NCBI RefSeq assembly: GCF_021596945.1
Contig: NZ_CP063779.1
Coordinates: 2,082,001 to 2,146,000 of the forward strand
Source: Mongoliitalea daihaiensis
Lineage (GTDB): Bacteria > Bacteroidota > Bacteroidia > Cytophagales > Cyclobacteriaceae
Direction: 5' to 3'
Length of the DNA: 64,000 nucleotides
The notes beneath the pieces were generated by a model. That model searched no databases. It worked only from the letters and a program-made list of their open reading frames with translations, and was not told where the DNA came from. Position 1 is the stretch's first letter. Each line of letters starts with the position of its first letter. Below are positions 9,151 to 18,503 of the stretch, piece after piece. A program made the translations under genes and the position numbers.

Positions 9151-10171
9151 CCATTCCCGACATAGCCTTCTGATGCTTGGTATGAGCATTGCCTGCATGA
9201 TTCTCTTTGTGCTCAATATTTCCTTTGGTTCGGTTGCTATTCCTGTTGGGGAGATTTTCGGTAGACTTTTAGGAGGTAGTTTTAGCAAATCTTCTTGGGA
9301 GACTATCGTGATGGACTATCGCATACCCAAGGCAATCACGGCATTATTGGCAGGGACAGCGCTTTCCATTGCCGGTCTACAGATGCAGACATTTTTCAGA
9401 AATCCCTTAGCCGGTCCTTATGTATTGGGGATTAGTTCGGGTGCGGGCTTGGGTGTGGCTTTGCTGGTTTTAGCAGGCTCAATTATTGGTTTTTCAGGCT
9501 ATGCTGTAGGGGTTTGGGCAACGATCATCGCAGCTTCGGCGGGTGCAGTATTGGTATTGTTGTTGATGAGTTTGACAGCTTGGAAGGTGCGGGATAGCAT
9601 GACCTTGTTGATTGTAGGACTGATGTTTGGGTCAGCAGTTTCGGCACTGATTGCGGTTTTGGCCTTTTTTGCAGATGCTGAACAATTGAAAATGTTTACC
9701 ATTTGGTCTATGGGGAGTTTGGGAAGCACGCAAAGCAATCAGTTGGCTGGTTTTTCCATAGCCATAGTGCTAGGCTTGCTTCCTGTATTAGGAATGCTTA
9801 AGTCCTATAATGCCATGTTGTTGGGAGAAAATTATGCCAGAAGCATGGGCGTAAATGTCAACAAGCTCCGGTGGGCCATGATCATGAGCACTGGAGTGTT
9901 GGCTGGTTCGGCTACTGCTTTTTGTGGACCCATTGCATTTATCGGGATAGCAGTGCCTCATATGGCACGTTTGCTATTTCGCACATCTGATCATCGCATT
10001 TTGCTCCCTGCCTCAGCACTGATTGGGATGGGAGTTTTATTGATTTGCGATACCATTGCACAGTTACCAGGTTCAGCTCAAACCCTACCGATCAATGCTG
10101 TCACATCTCTGATTGGTGCACCCATGGTGATTTGGTTGATCATGCGTAGAAACTTCAGTAAAGAATTTTAA
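9143..10171 (+). CDS. btuC: ABC transporter permease, FecCD/BtuC family
   Basis: Polytopic inner-membrane permease of about 342 residues with roughly ten helices, the normal BtuC/FecCD architecture. Signature segments are RIPKAITALLAGTALSIAGLQMQ, split here as RIPKAITALLAG then SIAGLQMQTFFRNPLAGP, and later GPIAFIGIAVPHMARLLFRT, the ATPase-contacting loop. I prefer ATG 9143, which overlaps the BtuF stop by 8 bp, over a GTG 30 nt upstream. It forms an operon with the genes on either side. Expected partners are the 8002-9150 binding protein and the 10184-11185 ATPase. Confidence 0.88.
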   Translation: MSSHSRHSLLMLGMSIACMILFVLNISFGSVAIPVGEIFGRLLGGSFSKSSWETIVMDYRIPKAITALLAGTALSIAGLQMQTFFRNPLAGPYVLGISSGAGLGVALLVLAGSIIGFSGYAVGVWATIIAASAGAVLVLLLMSLTAWKVRDSMTLLIVGLMFGSAVSALIAVLAFFADAEQLKMFTIWSMGSLGSTQSNQLAGFSIAIVLGLLPVLGMLKSYNAMLLGENYARSMGVNVNKLRWAMIMSTGVLAGSATAFCGPIAFIGIAVPHMARLLFRTSDHRILLPASALIGMGVLLICDTIAQLPGSAQTLPINAVTSLIGAPMVIWLIMRRNFSKEF

Positions 10172-10183
10172 GAAAAGCCCAGC

Positions 10184-11185
10184 ATGACATCAAAACAAGC
10201 AGCATTCCTACTCCAAGCTAGAAACCTCAGTATAGGGTATCAGGTGAAAAATGGCACGCCCAAGCTGATTGCAGAAGGATTAAACTTTGATCTAAAAGTT
10301 GGAGAGCTTACCTGTTTGTTGGGACCAAATGGTGTTGGAAAGTCAACGCTGATTAAGACCATCATGGGTAGCCTACCTGTCTTGGCAGGAGAAGTACAGC
10401 TCAAAAACCAACCTATTCAATCCTATCGTGCAGCTGATTTGGCAAAAGAGTTGGCAGTAGTGTTGACTGATAAAATTGGTGGAGCCCAATTGACAGTGGA
10501 GGATTTGATAGGATTGGGGAGAACTCCCCATACCAATTGGTTGGGGAAGATGAGTACGGAAGATCAAACCAAAGTCGATGAAGCCATAGCACAGACCCAT
10601 GTTGGGTATTTGCGTGGTTCCTTGATTGCTGAACTCAGCGATGGACAGCTTCAAAAGGTAATGATTGCCCGGGCGATTGCACAGGATGCAGGTGTTTTGA
10701 TTTTGGATGAACCTACGGCACATCTGGATTTGGTGAATCGATTTGAGATTATGTTTTTGCTCCGGAAGATTGCCCAAGAAAGTAAGAAGGCCATTTTGGT
10801 GGTGACTCACGATTTGGAGATTGCCCTAGAGACGGCGGATCAATTTTGGCTGATGACCTGTGGAGATCCTTTGCGAACAGGCTTGCCCGAAGACTTGGTT
10901 TGCTCAGGTGCGATCAATCAATTGTTGCCAGGGAAAGAATTGTTTTTTGATGCTGCGAAAGGAAAAGTAAAACTTCAATCCCCTATCGAAGAATTTGCTA
11001 TCCATGGAAATCCCGTCAAAGCCCAATGGCTGGCGCATGCGTTGGTGAAGAATGGGTTGAAATTACCAACTGACGTGACGATAGAAGCTACAGAAGCTGA
11101 TTTCCTATGGAAAGAAGCAGGAAAAGAACAGAGGGGATTTAGAGAGATACGAGAGGTGTTGGATAGGTGTAGAGGCTTGAGGTGA
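10184..11185 (+). CDS. btuD: ABC transporter ATP-binding protein, BtuD/FecE family
   Basis: Cytoplasmic ATPase of 333 residues. Walker A GPNGVGKST, Q-loop region, signature LSDGQLQK (a variant of LSGGQ), Walker B VLILDEPTAHLD and the switch His in VVTHDLE are all present in the first 215 residues. About 110 further residues form a C-terminal extension not needed for ATPase function. The last residues (REVLDRCRGLR) are encoded by purine-rich DNA and the TGA stop lies inside the heptanucleotide array at 11170-11337, so the native C-terminus may have been altered. Operon with btuF and btuC. Confidence 0.88.
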   Translation: MTSKQAAFLLQARNLSIGYQVKNGTPKLIAEGLNFDLKVGELTCLLGPNGVGKSTLIKTIMGSLPVLAGEVQLKNQPIQSYRAADLAKELAVVLTDKIGGAQLTVEDLIGLGRTPHTNWLGKMSTEDQTKVDEAIAQTHVGYLRGSLIAELSDGQLQKVMIARAIAQDAGVLILDEPTAHLDLVNRFEIMFLLRKIAQESKKAILVVTHDLEIALETADQFWLMTCGDPLRTGLPEDLVCSGAINQLLPGKELFFDAAKGKVKLQSPIEEFAIHGNPVKAQWLAHALVKNGLKLPTDVTIEATEADFLWKEAGKEQRGFREIREVLDRCRGLR

Positions 11186-11337
11186 GAAGCGAGAGGCGAG
11201 AGGCGAGAAGCGAGAGGTGAGAAGCGAGAGGCGAGAATCAAGAGGCAAGAATCAAGAGGCAAGAAGCAAGAGGCAAGAAGCAAGAGACGGGAAGCGAGCA
11301 GAGAGTGGCGAGAGACGAGAAACGAGAGACGGGTGAC
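11170..11337 (+). repeat. Heptanucleotide tandem array, 24 units, consensus RAGARGC
   Basis: Exactly 24 consecutive 7-nt units with no phase slip. Common variants are GAGAAGC, GAGAGGC, AAGAGGC and AAGAAGC; the last six units are more degenerate. The array begins inside the btuD reading frame, whose TGA stop (11183-11185) spans the second and third units. The purine-rich strand is the btuD sense strand. Confidence 0.9.
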
Positions 11338-11697
11338 ATGTCGTGAAATAGCTTGACAATAAAAGTCTCGTAGAGATGGACGACAAATTAGCCGTGGATT
11401 TCTTCTAAATCACACAGAGAATTTCGAGGTAAAACTTTAACTTCGTAAGTAGTGAAACCAACTTACACAGTTTTTGTCATAGTCCCATAATCGGGATAGC
11501 CTCTAATTGAATAACTATTTAGTTATTCTTTTTTTGCGTCCGTGGCGCTTTACCTTTGCGGCCTTAGCTAGAACGATTATACGGATTGTCTTAGAAAAGT
11601 TTGGATTACATTCACCTCAAGCTATCTACAAAGTCTGAAGGCTTTAGTAGAAATGGTCCAAGCCTCCCAACCGAAGTCGAGTCAAAAGACTTGAACC
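11338..11697. other. Non-coding convergent intergenic region
   Basis: No credible ORF. It contains a segment around 11365-11410 (CGTAGAGATGGACGAC and GCCGTGGATTTC) resembling dispersed Bacteroidota repeat relics, a CACAGAGA string near 11413, and a GCGTCCGTGGCGCTTTACC string near 11535 like those seen between other Bacteroidota genes. No clear terminator was found for either converging gene. Confidence 0.45.
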
Positions 11698-11760
11698 ACT
11701 CATTCCTAATTACTCACTTTTAATTCCCAATTGTTCACCTTTCATAAGTTACTGCTTACT
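11698..11760 (-). repeat. Heptanucleotide tract at the rlmB 3' end, 9 units
   Basis: Read on the minus strand from the TAG stop: AGTAAGC, AGTAACT, TATGAAA, GGTGAAC, AATTGGG, AATTAAA, AGTGAGT, AATTAGG, AATGAGT. The units are degenerate but the 7-nt phase is kept, and AATTAGG recurs at the stop of the head-GIN gene. Confidence 0.6.
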
Positions 11761-12532
11761 ATCCCCTCTGTCTAATCGCTTCGTAAATCACTACTCCTGC
11801 AGATACAGATACGTTTAAGCTTTCGATGTTGCCTTTCATAGGAATTTTGATAAAGTCATTGCTGAGGCCCATGAGTTCAGGAGATATACCGTCTTCTTCC
11901 GATCCCATAATCAGCGCTGTAGGAATGCTGAAGTCTGCCTCATACATCATCTTATCTCCTTTTTCAGAAACAGCTACAACTTGTAAGCCCATTTTTTGTA
12001 GGTCTTTGACGGTGTAATACAGATTCTTTACTCGACAGATGGGTAAGTGATTGAGAGCTCCTGCGGAAGTTTTTACAGCATCTGAGTTGATTTGTGCAGC
12101 ACCTTTTTCTGGGATGACAATGGCGTGTACACCGGCACATTCAGCAGTACGGGCGATGGCACCAAAATTTCGTACATCTGTGATTCTATCCAAAACCAAT
12201 ATCAGGGGAGCAATGCCCGAAGAAAAACAGGTTTCAATCACATTGTCCAAAGAGGCGTACTGTATAGCCGACATATGGGCAATTACACCTTGATGGTTTT
12301 TGCGGGTGATTCTATTCAATTTAGCATCTGGTACTCTGACAACAGGAATGCGTTCTGCTTTCGCTAAGGCCAGTAATTCTTTGGTCAGTTCATTATTGAC
12401 ATCTTTATCCAATAAAATCTTGTCAATATCCTTCTGCGCATGGATTGCTTCCATGACTGCGCGGGTACCAAATATAAAATCTTTTTCTTGTTCGCCTTTA
12501 TTGATTAGAAAGCCATCTGTGCGTTTCTCCAT
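11759..12532 (-). CDS. rlmB: 23S rRNA 2'-O-ribose methyltransferase, RlmB/TrmH (SPOUT) family
   Basis: A 257-residue SpoU-type methyltransferase; RlmB methylates G2251 in the 23S rRNA peptidyl-transferase loop using SAM. An N-terminal substrate-binding domain (FIFGTRAVMEAI) is followed by the SPOUT knot: motif 1 DRITDVRNFGAIARTAE, motif 2 MGSEEDGISPEL and motif 3 IPMKGNIESLNVSVS. Length and motif order are standard. The ATG overlaps the upstream GWxTD gene end by 28 bp, so the two are likely coupled. Assignment to RlmB rather than another SpoU member rests on overall similarity. Confidence 0.87.
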   Translation of the reverse strand: MEKRTDGFLINKGEQEKDFIFGTRAVMEAIHAQKDIDKILLDKDVNNELTKELLALAKAERIPVVRVPDAKLNRITRKNHQGVIAHMSAIQYASLDNVIETCFSSGIAPLILVLDRITDVRNFGAIARTAECAGVHAIVIPEKGAAQINSDAVKTSAGALNHLPICRVKNLYYTVKDLQKMGLQVVAVSEKGDKMMYEADFSIPTALIMGSEEDGISPELMGLSNDFIKIPMKGNIESLNVSVSAGVVIYEAIRQRG

Positions 12533-13755
12533 TGTGTAATGCTTTTAAACCACTCCGGCTGTAAAGCTCTCGAGCGGTTGAGTACGTAATAATTGGGGGT
12601 CAAAATATTTTTGACGCGTGCAAAGGTAAAGGTTATTTTGGAATTTGAGTTCTCTGGTAAATAAGACCATATCTCTCCATTCAACCGAAAGAGTACTTCA
12701 TTGGGTGGCCCCATCACAGTGTATACCATGCCTCTATCGGTTTTCCAGCCTTCTTTAAAGTCTGTAAATAAGATGCTGGCAAATTCTATTTGTTTAAAAT
12801 ATTCCCGAATTATTTTTCTGGAGGCTTCTTCTTCTTTGGTCAAATTAAACCAATACAGGTCCAGCGCTTGCTTTTTATCCTCTGCTTCTTTCAGTGCTTC
12901 ATGTTCTCTTCGCGTGCTGATGTAGGCGACCATATCGACCATTTCCTCGTAGTCTTTGACTTTGGGAAAGGCATCGTGAACAGATCGAATCAACATTCCT
13001 GCTGCCGAGGTTGTATCGGTTTGCAAGAAATAGTAACCTAGCTCATCGAAAGATTTGGGGATGTTGGTTAAGAACTCTCCCTCGTAATTTACAGTCAGCT
13101 CTCGTGGAACTGATGCTGGACGAATTTCCATAGGAGGAAGAGGGATGTCAAACAGCGTAGGATAGTGAAAATGTTGGATCGATATTGTCCCACGGCTTTT
13201 GAACTCGAGTGGCTCTTTCATCGTCAAGAAGTTTTGATCAAAAGGGATGCCGTCGCTGTAATATCCCCAAAATTCAGGATATTCAAATATAAATGGACTG
13301 ATCAAATCTGTGTGATAATAGTACTCATCTCCTTGTCTCGTATCGGTTACTCGCAACACGGCAAAAGCCATTTCTTGATCTTGCGGAATATCCACCTGTT
13401 TTTCAAAGTAGAAATGATACCCCGTTTCTCTGATAATATCTACATCGCGGAGTTCCATCCATTTATCGGCAGTTAAGGGTTCTTGGTAACTTCCTACTAC
13501 CGCATAAGCAAATTGGTAAATGCCATTTTCTATTCCTTCCTCAATTTTCTCAATGGGCATCTGTAGACGGAATCGCCGGTCTCCTTCCTTTAATGGGATG
13601 ATTTTGGGCGAAACCCGTGAGTAACGCGAATAGCGCAATGCTTGATTGATGTTTTCTAACGTTTGTTGCGCCATACTTTCGGCAGCTCCAAACAGCAACA
13701 GTGTAAGAGATAAGAAAAGATTAATTTTTAGCCTTGGATTGGTATGTTTTCGCAT
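12505..13755 (-). CDS. GWxTD domain-containing exported protein
   Basis: A 416-residue protein with a cleavable-looking signal peptide (LFLSLTLLLFGAAESMAQ). The C-terminal third carries the family-defining motif GWKTDRGMVYTVMGPPNEV around residues 345-365. GWxTD proteins are found mainly in Bacteroidota and Acidobacteriota; their function is not established. The middle appears beta-rich. It overlaps rlmB by 28 bp. Confidence 0.82.
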   Translation of the reverse strand: MRKHTNPRLKINLFLSLTLLLFGAAESMAQQTLENINQALRYSRYSRVSPKIIPLKEGDRRFRLQMPIEKIEEGIENGIYQFAYAVVGSYQEPLTADKWMELRDVDIIRETGYHFYFEKQVDIPQDQEMAFAVLRVTDTRQGDEYYYHTDLISPFIFEYPEFWGYYSDGIPFDQNFLTMKEPLEFKSRGTISIQHFHYPTLFDIPLPPMEIRPASVPRELTVNYEGEFLTNIPKSFDELGYYFLQTDTTSAAGMLIRSVHDAFPKVKDYEEMVDMVAYISTRREHEALKEAEDKKQALDLYWFNLTKEEEASRKIIREYFKQIEFASILFTDFKEGWKTDRGMVYTVMGPPNEVLFRLNGEIWSYLPENSNSKITFTFARVKNILTPNYYVLNRSRALQPEWFKSITQWRNAQMAF

Positions 13756-14126
13756 GGATTACTGGTTATAATAGCTGACAAGGAATAATAGAACGGTGAA
13801 CATGCAAGTGATGAGTTCAGATGTTTGCATCGACGATACTTTGGCACATGTCGATAAGTTCATCAACCGATTTTGCCGAGGTACTAAGTCAAAACTATGA
13901 CTGTTTTTCATATTCAACTGTTAATGCGGACTAAATTCATTCACTTTTCTTGTCTTTTACCTAGCTTCATTCGTTTGTACGTTGAAACTGTTTTTATGGA
14001 ACATCATTACAGTACTAAATACTCATTTGATGTTGGAAAACAGGTAAAATAGATGTTTAGAAATTCACCTGATTTACCACACTCAAATATTATTCCCATA
14101 TTTGTGACAAAATAAACAAATTTTAG
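13756..14126. other. Divergent promoter region without genes
   Basis: About 370 nt between divergently transcribed genes. A CATATTTG box at 14097-14104 (7 of 8 to TAnnTTTG) could serve the methyltransferase gene. No convincing sORF and no regular heptanucleotide array was seen. Confidence 0.4.
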
Positions 14127-14906
14127 ATGGCTACCTATACTACCGAAATAGCTTCTGATAAAATTAGTAGTGATAACCCGATTCACCAACGCTTATTGAA
14201 AGCCTACATTGCTGCCAAACCTTTGGTGAAAGGCAACTTGCTAGAAGTAGGTTGTGGAGAAGGCAGAGGAGTAGAGGTACTGATGCCTTTGGTAGAGCAT
14301 TACTTGGGGATCGATAAAATCCAAGAGGTGATAGACAGCCTTACAGAAAAGTACCCTACTGTGCAATTTCAACAAGCAGTCATTCCTCCATTTAAAGGGT
14401 TGGCTGCTAACTCTTTTGACTCTGTGGTGAGTTTTCAGGTGATCGAGCATATAGCAAATGATCGGCTGTATTTGGAAGAAATCTACCGGGTACTGAAACC
14501 GGGAGGGGTAGCGGTGATTTCTACACCAAATATCCGACATACATTATCCCGAAACCCTTGGCATATCAGGGAATACACGGCCGATCAATTGAGAGATTTG
14601 TGTTTGAAAGTATTCGATTCTGTGGAAGCTAAAGGGATTGGAGGAAATGCAAAAGTGTGGGATTACCATGAAGCCAATCGCATTTCGGTCAATAAAATCA
14701 TGCGTTTTGATATTTTGAATTTACAGTACAGGCTGCCAGCAGCAGTCCTGCGTTGGCCGTATGAGGTGCTGAACAGATTGAACCGCAACAAGCTGCATCA
14801 ACAAAAAGGGCAAGCAGTCACCGATATCACTCATGAAGATTATCTCGTGGAAGAACACCCTGAAAAAGGGTTGGATCTTTTTTACATACTTCATAAAAGA
14901 GCATAA
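14127..14906 (+). CDS. Class I SAM-dependent methyltransferase
   Basis: A 259-residue protein with the Methyltransf_11-type Rossmann core: motif I LLEVGCGEGRGVEVL (residues about 38-52), the acidic end of strand 2 (LGIDKIQEV) and motif IV FDSVVSFQVIEHI, followed by LKPGGVAVISTPN. The conserved STPN after strand 5 and the C-terminal extension resemble methyltransferases acting on polysaccharide, lipid or quinone substrates, but the substrate is not determinable. It has no operon partner and ends in a strong terminator. Confidence 0.82.
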   Translation: MATYTTEIASDKISSDNPIHQRLLKAYIAAKPLVKGNLLEVGCGEGRGVEVLMPLVEHYLGIDKIQEVIDSLTEKYPTVQFQQAVIPPFKGLAANSFDSVVSFQVIEHIANDRLYLEEIYRVLKPGGVAVISTPNIRHTLSRNPWHIREYTADQLRDLCLKVFDSVEAKGIGGNAKVWDYHEANRISVNKIMRFDILNLQYRLPAAVLRWPYEVLNRLNRNKLHQQKGQAVTDITHEDYLVEEHPEKGLDLFYILHKRA

Positions 14907-14911
14907 AAAAA

Positions 14912-14940
14912 ATCCGGCACTTTTGAAGCCGGACTTTTTC
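14912..14940 (+). terminator. Terminator shared by convergent genes
   Basis: Stem TCCGGC / GCCGGA with a 9-nt loop, preceded by A-rich and followed by T-rich sequence, so it could work in both directions between the methyltransferase and the GT117 gene. Confidence 0.75.
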
Positions 14941-14961
14941 AATAGATAAACCAAACATGTG

Positions 14962-17943
14962 TTATCTTGGGTTGATCAGTGAACCCCCACTGCTGGGGCC
15001 CAGAAATCGTTCCAGATCTTTTTTGAGCTGACTGGCAAGCTCTGTATAGCCTCTTTCTTCCAAGAGTGGAACAAAGAATTTCAACATTTCGATGGAGATC
15101 AATGCGTCTCTATCATAGTCTCTTCCTGTTCGCTGATAAAAATCAATCATTTCAATCGAGCGGAAAGACACCTTTTCTACGATATCTAGCGCTAAATCAT
15201 CCTCACCGACTTCGAAAAGTAAGGGAACCATCTGACCACTTGCCAAATCATACGGAATGGCTTCGTGTGGCATTTTCTCCAAGCTAAACTTCATGATAGT
15301 GGCAGCTCTATCCAAATCATCTTCATCCAACAAGGCAATAGCAATGGAATTGATGGCGGAACGGTGATTGGAAGTGAATCTACGGAATTCATCATCGAAA
15401 TAGTTGCTTGGATCATCCATACCACGTAGTGCAAACTTTTCCATAACATTGGTATATGCTACATCTGTATTGACCATTTCTGACCGCATATTTTGAGGCT
15501 TTCTGACAGGTAGCAAACGATAGGTTAATCCTTCCATCACCACGTAGTCTTCTAAATCCAAGGTGATGGTAGCCATAGACGTATTATTGAAATAAATCGG
15601 TCTTTCCCAATTGTTGGTTGTAATCAAATCGACCAACATCATATTTCCTTTGGTCAGGTAGCTTCCTTTGACTCGAAGGTTCATCTGATCTACCATCAAA
15701 TACTCTAGGTCTTCAGGGATGAGCCCTTGTTCATACACTTTTTCAATATCCACATCCAAAATCAAATTTTTAGAAGGGACCATATTGTAGGTCATTCGAC
15801 CTCCCGTTCCTAATTTTAAAAGATCGCTATTATTTTTCAATAAGCGTAGGTACTCACGGGCCGAGATGGCGTCTAATCCTTCGCGTTCATAGACATAGAG
15901 CACATCATTTGTACCTTTTTTGTAATTTTCATAACTCAGGGAAAATGGCAACGGCTCAGAATCATTGACTTTACGGGTCATTTGTTCTACATACCAGTCT
16001 GTATCAAAATAGCTCAGGACGACTACACGCACATCGGTACGGAAACCTTCCACTTCCTGCACATACCATAATGGGAACGTATCATTGTCACCCCCGGTGA
16101 ACAAGATCGCATTTGGGGCACAGGAAGCCAAGAAATTACGAGCTGAATCTACAGAAAGGTAGCGCCCCTGTCTATTGTGATCATCCCAGTTTTGCTGAGC
16201 CATCAACAGTGGAACGGGCAGAGTAATGGCGGTTGCCAATGCAGCTGAAACCACCAGATTTTTATTGAATCTTCCTATGAAATCAACAATTGCCAATACA
16301 CTGATACCTATCCATACGGCAAAGGCATAAAATGAACCTACATAGATATAGTCTCGTTCACGCGGCTCCACCGGTGGGGAATTGAGATACAGTACCAAGA
16401 CTACCCCCATCATCAGGAAGAGCATCGCATTTACATAAAACGATTTACTGTCTTTTTTTGCATGGAAAAATAAACCGATAATTCCCAAGATCAGTGGAAG
16501 CATCAGGTAATTATTATGTGCTTTGTTTTCTTTGATATAGGTTGGGAACTTTTCAGAAAAGAAATCAGTGATCCCTATCCATGGAGCATCCGAAAAGTCA
16601 CTTTCTCTTCCAGAGAAGTTCCACATAAAATATCGCCAGTACATGTGCCCCAGCTGATGGGAAAACATGAAATATAGGTTATCCCCAAAGGTTGGTTTTT
16701 CCCCTTCCCTCAGCCCAAGTTTGGATCGATAGATTTGTTTGTGTCGCTCTTGGGTAGAATATATTCTTGGAAGAATAGTGGTTCGATTAGGGTCGTATTT
16801 ATTGACATTATTGTAGTCTACGATCTCGTATCCATTGGGTGTTTTCAGATAAATAGGAGATCCTTCCACCTGATCTACTAATTCGGCATCGAAATATTGG
16901 CCGTGGAGCAAAGGACGGTATCCATACTGTTCTCGCTTCAGGTACGAAATATAGCTGATGATGTCTTTTGGATCATTTTCATTGATGACTGGATTTTGGT
17001 TGGCTCGGATGATGATCAAGGCATACGAACCATACCCAATCAGGATAAAAGTCAGCGAAAGTAAAACTGTGTTGAGGACTACTTTTTGGTGTTTGATAGA
17101 GTAGAAGATTCCATAAACTAAACCTCCAATAAAGAGTGCTGAGAAAACAACAATGCCTGAACCAAACGGTAAGCCAATGCTATTGACAAAAAAGATTTCC
17201 ATTGAACCTGCGATGCTAGGCAAGCCAGGAATTACGATATTGTTGATAATGATCAAAGCTACTCCACCCAAAACCAAGGCAATGATAGCTCCTTTGATGT
17301 TTGGATTTGGGTATTTTTTGAAATAATAAATAAGTGCCAACGCCGGTAAGGTAACCAAGTTCAGTAAGTGTACGCCAATGGAAAGACCTACGAGATAAGC
17401 TATGAAAATCAACCACTTGTTTTCTTCTCTTGGATCAGTTAAAGTGTCCCATTTTAAGAATGCCCAAATTACGATGGCTGTAAAAAAAGAAGACATGGCA
17501 TATACTTCTGCCTCCACGGCAGAAAACCAGAAGCTATCGGAGAAGGTGTAGGCCAAAGAACCTACTATTCCTGCACCCATTAAACTTAGAATTTGCCCTT
17601 TGCTTTCTTCGCCTGATTTGATTTGGAAGATTTTTCTACCAAAAAGAGTGATGGTCCAAAACAAGAATAAAATGGTAAACCCTGAAAATAAGGCGGACCC
17701 GATATTCATCCAATAAGCAACTGACAACTCATTGCCCATGGCTAGGAATGCAAACATTCTATAAACCAACAAAAAGAAGGGGGCACCCGGAGGATGCGGC
17801 ACTTGCAACTTATAAGATACAGCAATGAATTCTCCTGGATCCCAGAAACTAGCAGTTTCTTCCACCGTTAGGATATATACCGTGGTAGCTATTAAAAATA
17901 CCAGCCAACCGGTCAGATTATTGACCTTTTTATATTCAAGCAT
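14962..17943 (-). CDS. DUF2723 / glycosyltransferase family 117 membrane protein
   Basis: Large inner-membrane protein of 993 residues. The N-terminal half has about ten or more membrane helices in a GT-C-like arrangement; its first loop has the hallmark WDPGEFIAVSYKLQVPHPPG with the acidic residues expected at a GT-C catalytic site. The C-terminal part is soluble and beta/alpha-mixed, probably periplasmic. The eukaryotic relative TMEM260 is a protein O-mannosyltransferase, so protein O-glycosylation is plausible in this bacterium, but no substrate is visible. Transcribed alone, divergent from trxA. Confidence 0.85.
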   Translation of the reverse strand: MLEYKKVNNLTGWLVFLIATTVYILTVEETASFWDPGEFIAVSYKLQVPHPPGAPFFLLVYRMFAFLAMGNELSVAYWMNIGSALFSGFTILFLFWTITLFGRKIFQIKSGEESKGQILSLMGAGIVGSLAYTFSDSFWFSAVEAEVYAMSSFFTAIVIWAFLKWDTLTDPREENKWLIFIAYLVGLSIGVHLLNLVTLPALALIYYFKKYPNPNIKGAIIALVLGGVALIIINNIVIPGLPSIAGSMEIFFVNSIGLPFGSGIVVFSALFIGGLVYGIFYSIKHQKVVLNTVLLSLTFILIGYGSYALIIIRANQNPVINENDPKDIISYISYLKREQYGYRPLLHGQYFDAELVDQVEGSPIYLKTPNGYEIVDYNNVNKYDPNRTTILPRIYSTQERHKQIYRSKLGLREGEKPTFGDNLYFMFSHQLGHMYWRYFMWNFSGRESDFSDAPWIGITDFFSEKFPTYIKENKAHNNYLMLPLILGIIGLFFHAKKDSKSFYVNAMLFLMMGVVLVLYLNSPPVEPRERDYIYVGSFYAFAVWIGISVLAIVDFIGRFNKNLVVSAALATAITLPVPLLMAQQNWDDHNRQGRYLSVDSARNFLASCAPNAILFTGGDNDTFPLWYVQEVEGFRTDVRVVVLSYFDTDWYVEQMTRKVNDSEPLPFSLSYENYKKGTNDVLYVYEREGLDAISAREYLRLLKNNSDLLKLGTGGRMTYNMVPSKNLILDVDIEKVYEQGLIPEDLEYLMVDQMNLRVKGSYLTKGNMMLVDLITTNNWERPIYFNNTSMATITLDLEDYVVMEGLTYRLLPVRKPQNMRSEMVNTDVAYTNVMEKFALRGMDDPSNYFDDEFRRFTSNHRSAINSIAIALLDEDDLDRAATIMKFSLEKMPHEAIPYDLASGQMVPLLFEVGEDDLALDIVEKVSFRSIEMIDFYQRTGRDYDRDALISIEMLKFFVPLLEERGYTELASQLKKDLERFLGPSSGGSLINPR

Positions 17944-18022
17944 GTGTTTGGAAATAGTTATGTCGGGCGAAAATAAGGAATTAATCTATAATTAAATGAC
18001 TTTTAACAGCTTTTAAGGATTT

Positions 18023-18067
18023 GTGATAAAGATTACTGATTGAGCTACGAGCATGGACCTATCTTTG
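18023..18067 (+). promoter_or_regulatory. trxA promoter with Crp/Fnr-like site
   Basis: GTGA-N6-TTAC at 18023-18036 (one mismatch to GTGA-N6-TCAC), then TTG at 18040-18042, 17 nt, and exact -7 box TATCTTTG at 18060-18067. The palindrome centre (18029.5) lies about 41-42 nt before the inferred start, the position of class II Crp/Fnr activators. Confidence 0.55.
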
Positions 18068-18094
18068 TTGTATCAAATTTAAAAAACGAAGACC

Positions 18095-18415
18095 ATGAGC
18101 ACAAAACCAATGACCTTTAATGATTTAATCAACTCAGACCAACCAGTTTTGGTGGATTTTTTTGCTACCTGGTGTGGTCCTTGCCAAATGATGCAGCCAA
18201 TTCTTCAAGATACCGCCCGCCAATTGGGAGAGCGTGTTAAGATTGTAAAAGTAGATGTTGACAAAAACCCCTACGCTGCAAGCACATATCAAGTAAGAGG
18301 AGTGCCTACCTTGATCTTATTTCAAAATGGAAAAGTTTTGTGGAGACAGTCGGGAGTAGTGCCTGCCCATCAATTGGTAAAAGTTGTAGAAGAAAATACC
18401 GCCGTTAAGGCATAA
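18095..18415 (+). CDS. trxA: Thioredoxin
   Basis: A 106-residue single-domain thioredoxin without signal peptide, hence cytoplasmic. The active site is the standard WCGPC (residues about 27-31 in FFATWCGPCQMM) and the cis-Pro loop is GVPTLILF. It reduces protein disulfides, normally with thioredoxin reductase. Its position ahead of a persulfide dioxygenase-rhodanese gene, and the shared promoter palindrome, suggest a role in sulfane-sulfur handling here in addition to any housekeeping role. Confidence 0.93.
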   Translation: MSTKPMTFNDLINSDQPVLVDFFATWCGPCQMMQPILQDTARQLGERVKIVKVDVDKNPYAASTYQVRGVPTLILFQNGKVLWRQSGVVPAHQLVKVVEENTAVKA

Positions 18416-18423
18416 ATTGAAAT

Positions 18424-18467
18424 GTGACAAAAGTCATTTTTAACAAATACTCTTTGTGTTACATTTA
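18424..18467 (+). promoter_or_regulatory. Crp/Fnr-like site and promoter of the persulfide dioxygenase gene
   Basis: GTGACAAAAGTCAT (18424-18437) matches GTGA-N6-TCA(C/T) and contains the inner palindrome TGACAAAAGTCA. A -7-like box TACATTTA (7 of 8) starts at 18460, giving the same distance from the palindrome centre as at trxA. Confidence 0.5.
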
Positions 18468-18503
18468 CATCATCAATAACCTGAAAAACAAATAAATAGC
18501 ATT

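Noticed and set aside
11365-11410. Remnant of a known insertion sequence or REP element
   Set aside because: The resemblance is limited to short words, and no transposase fragment or terminal repeats are visible.
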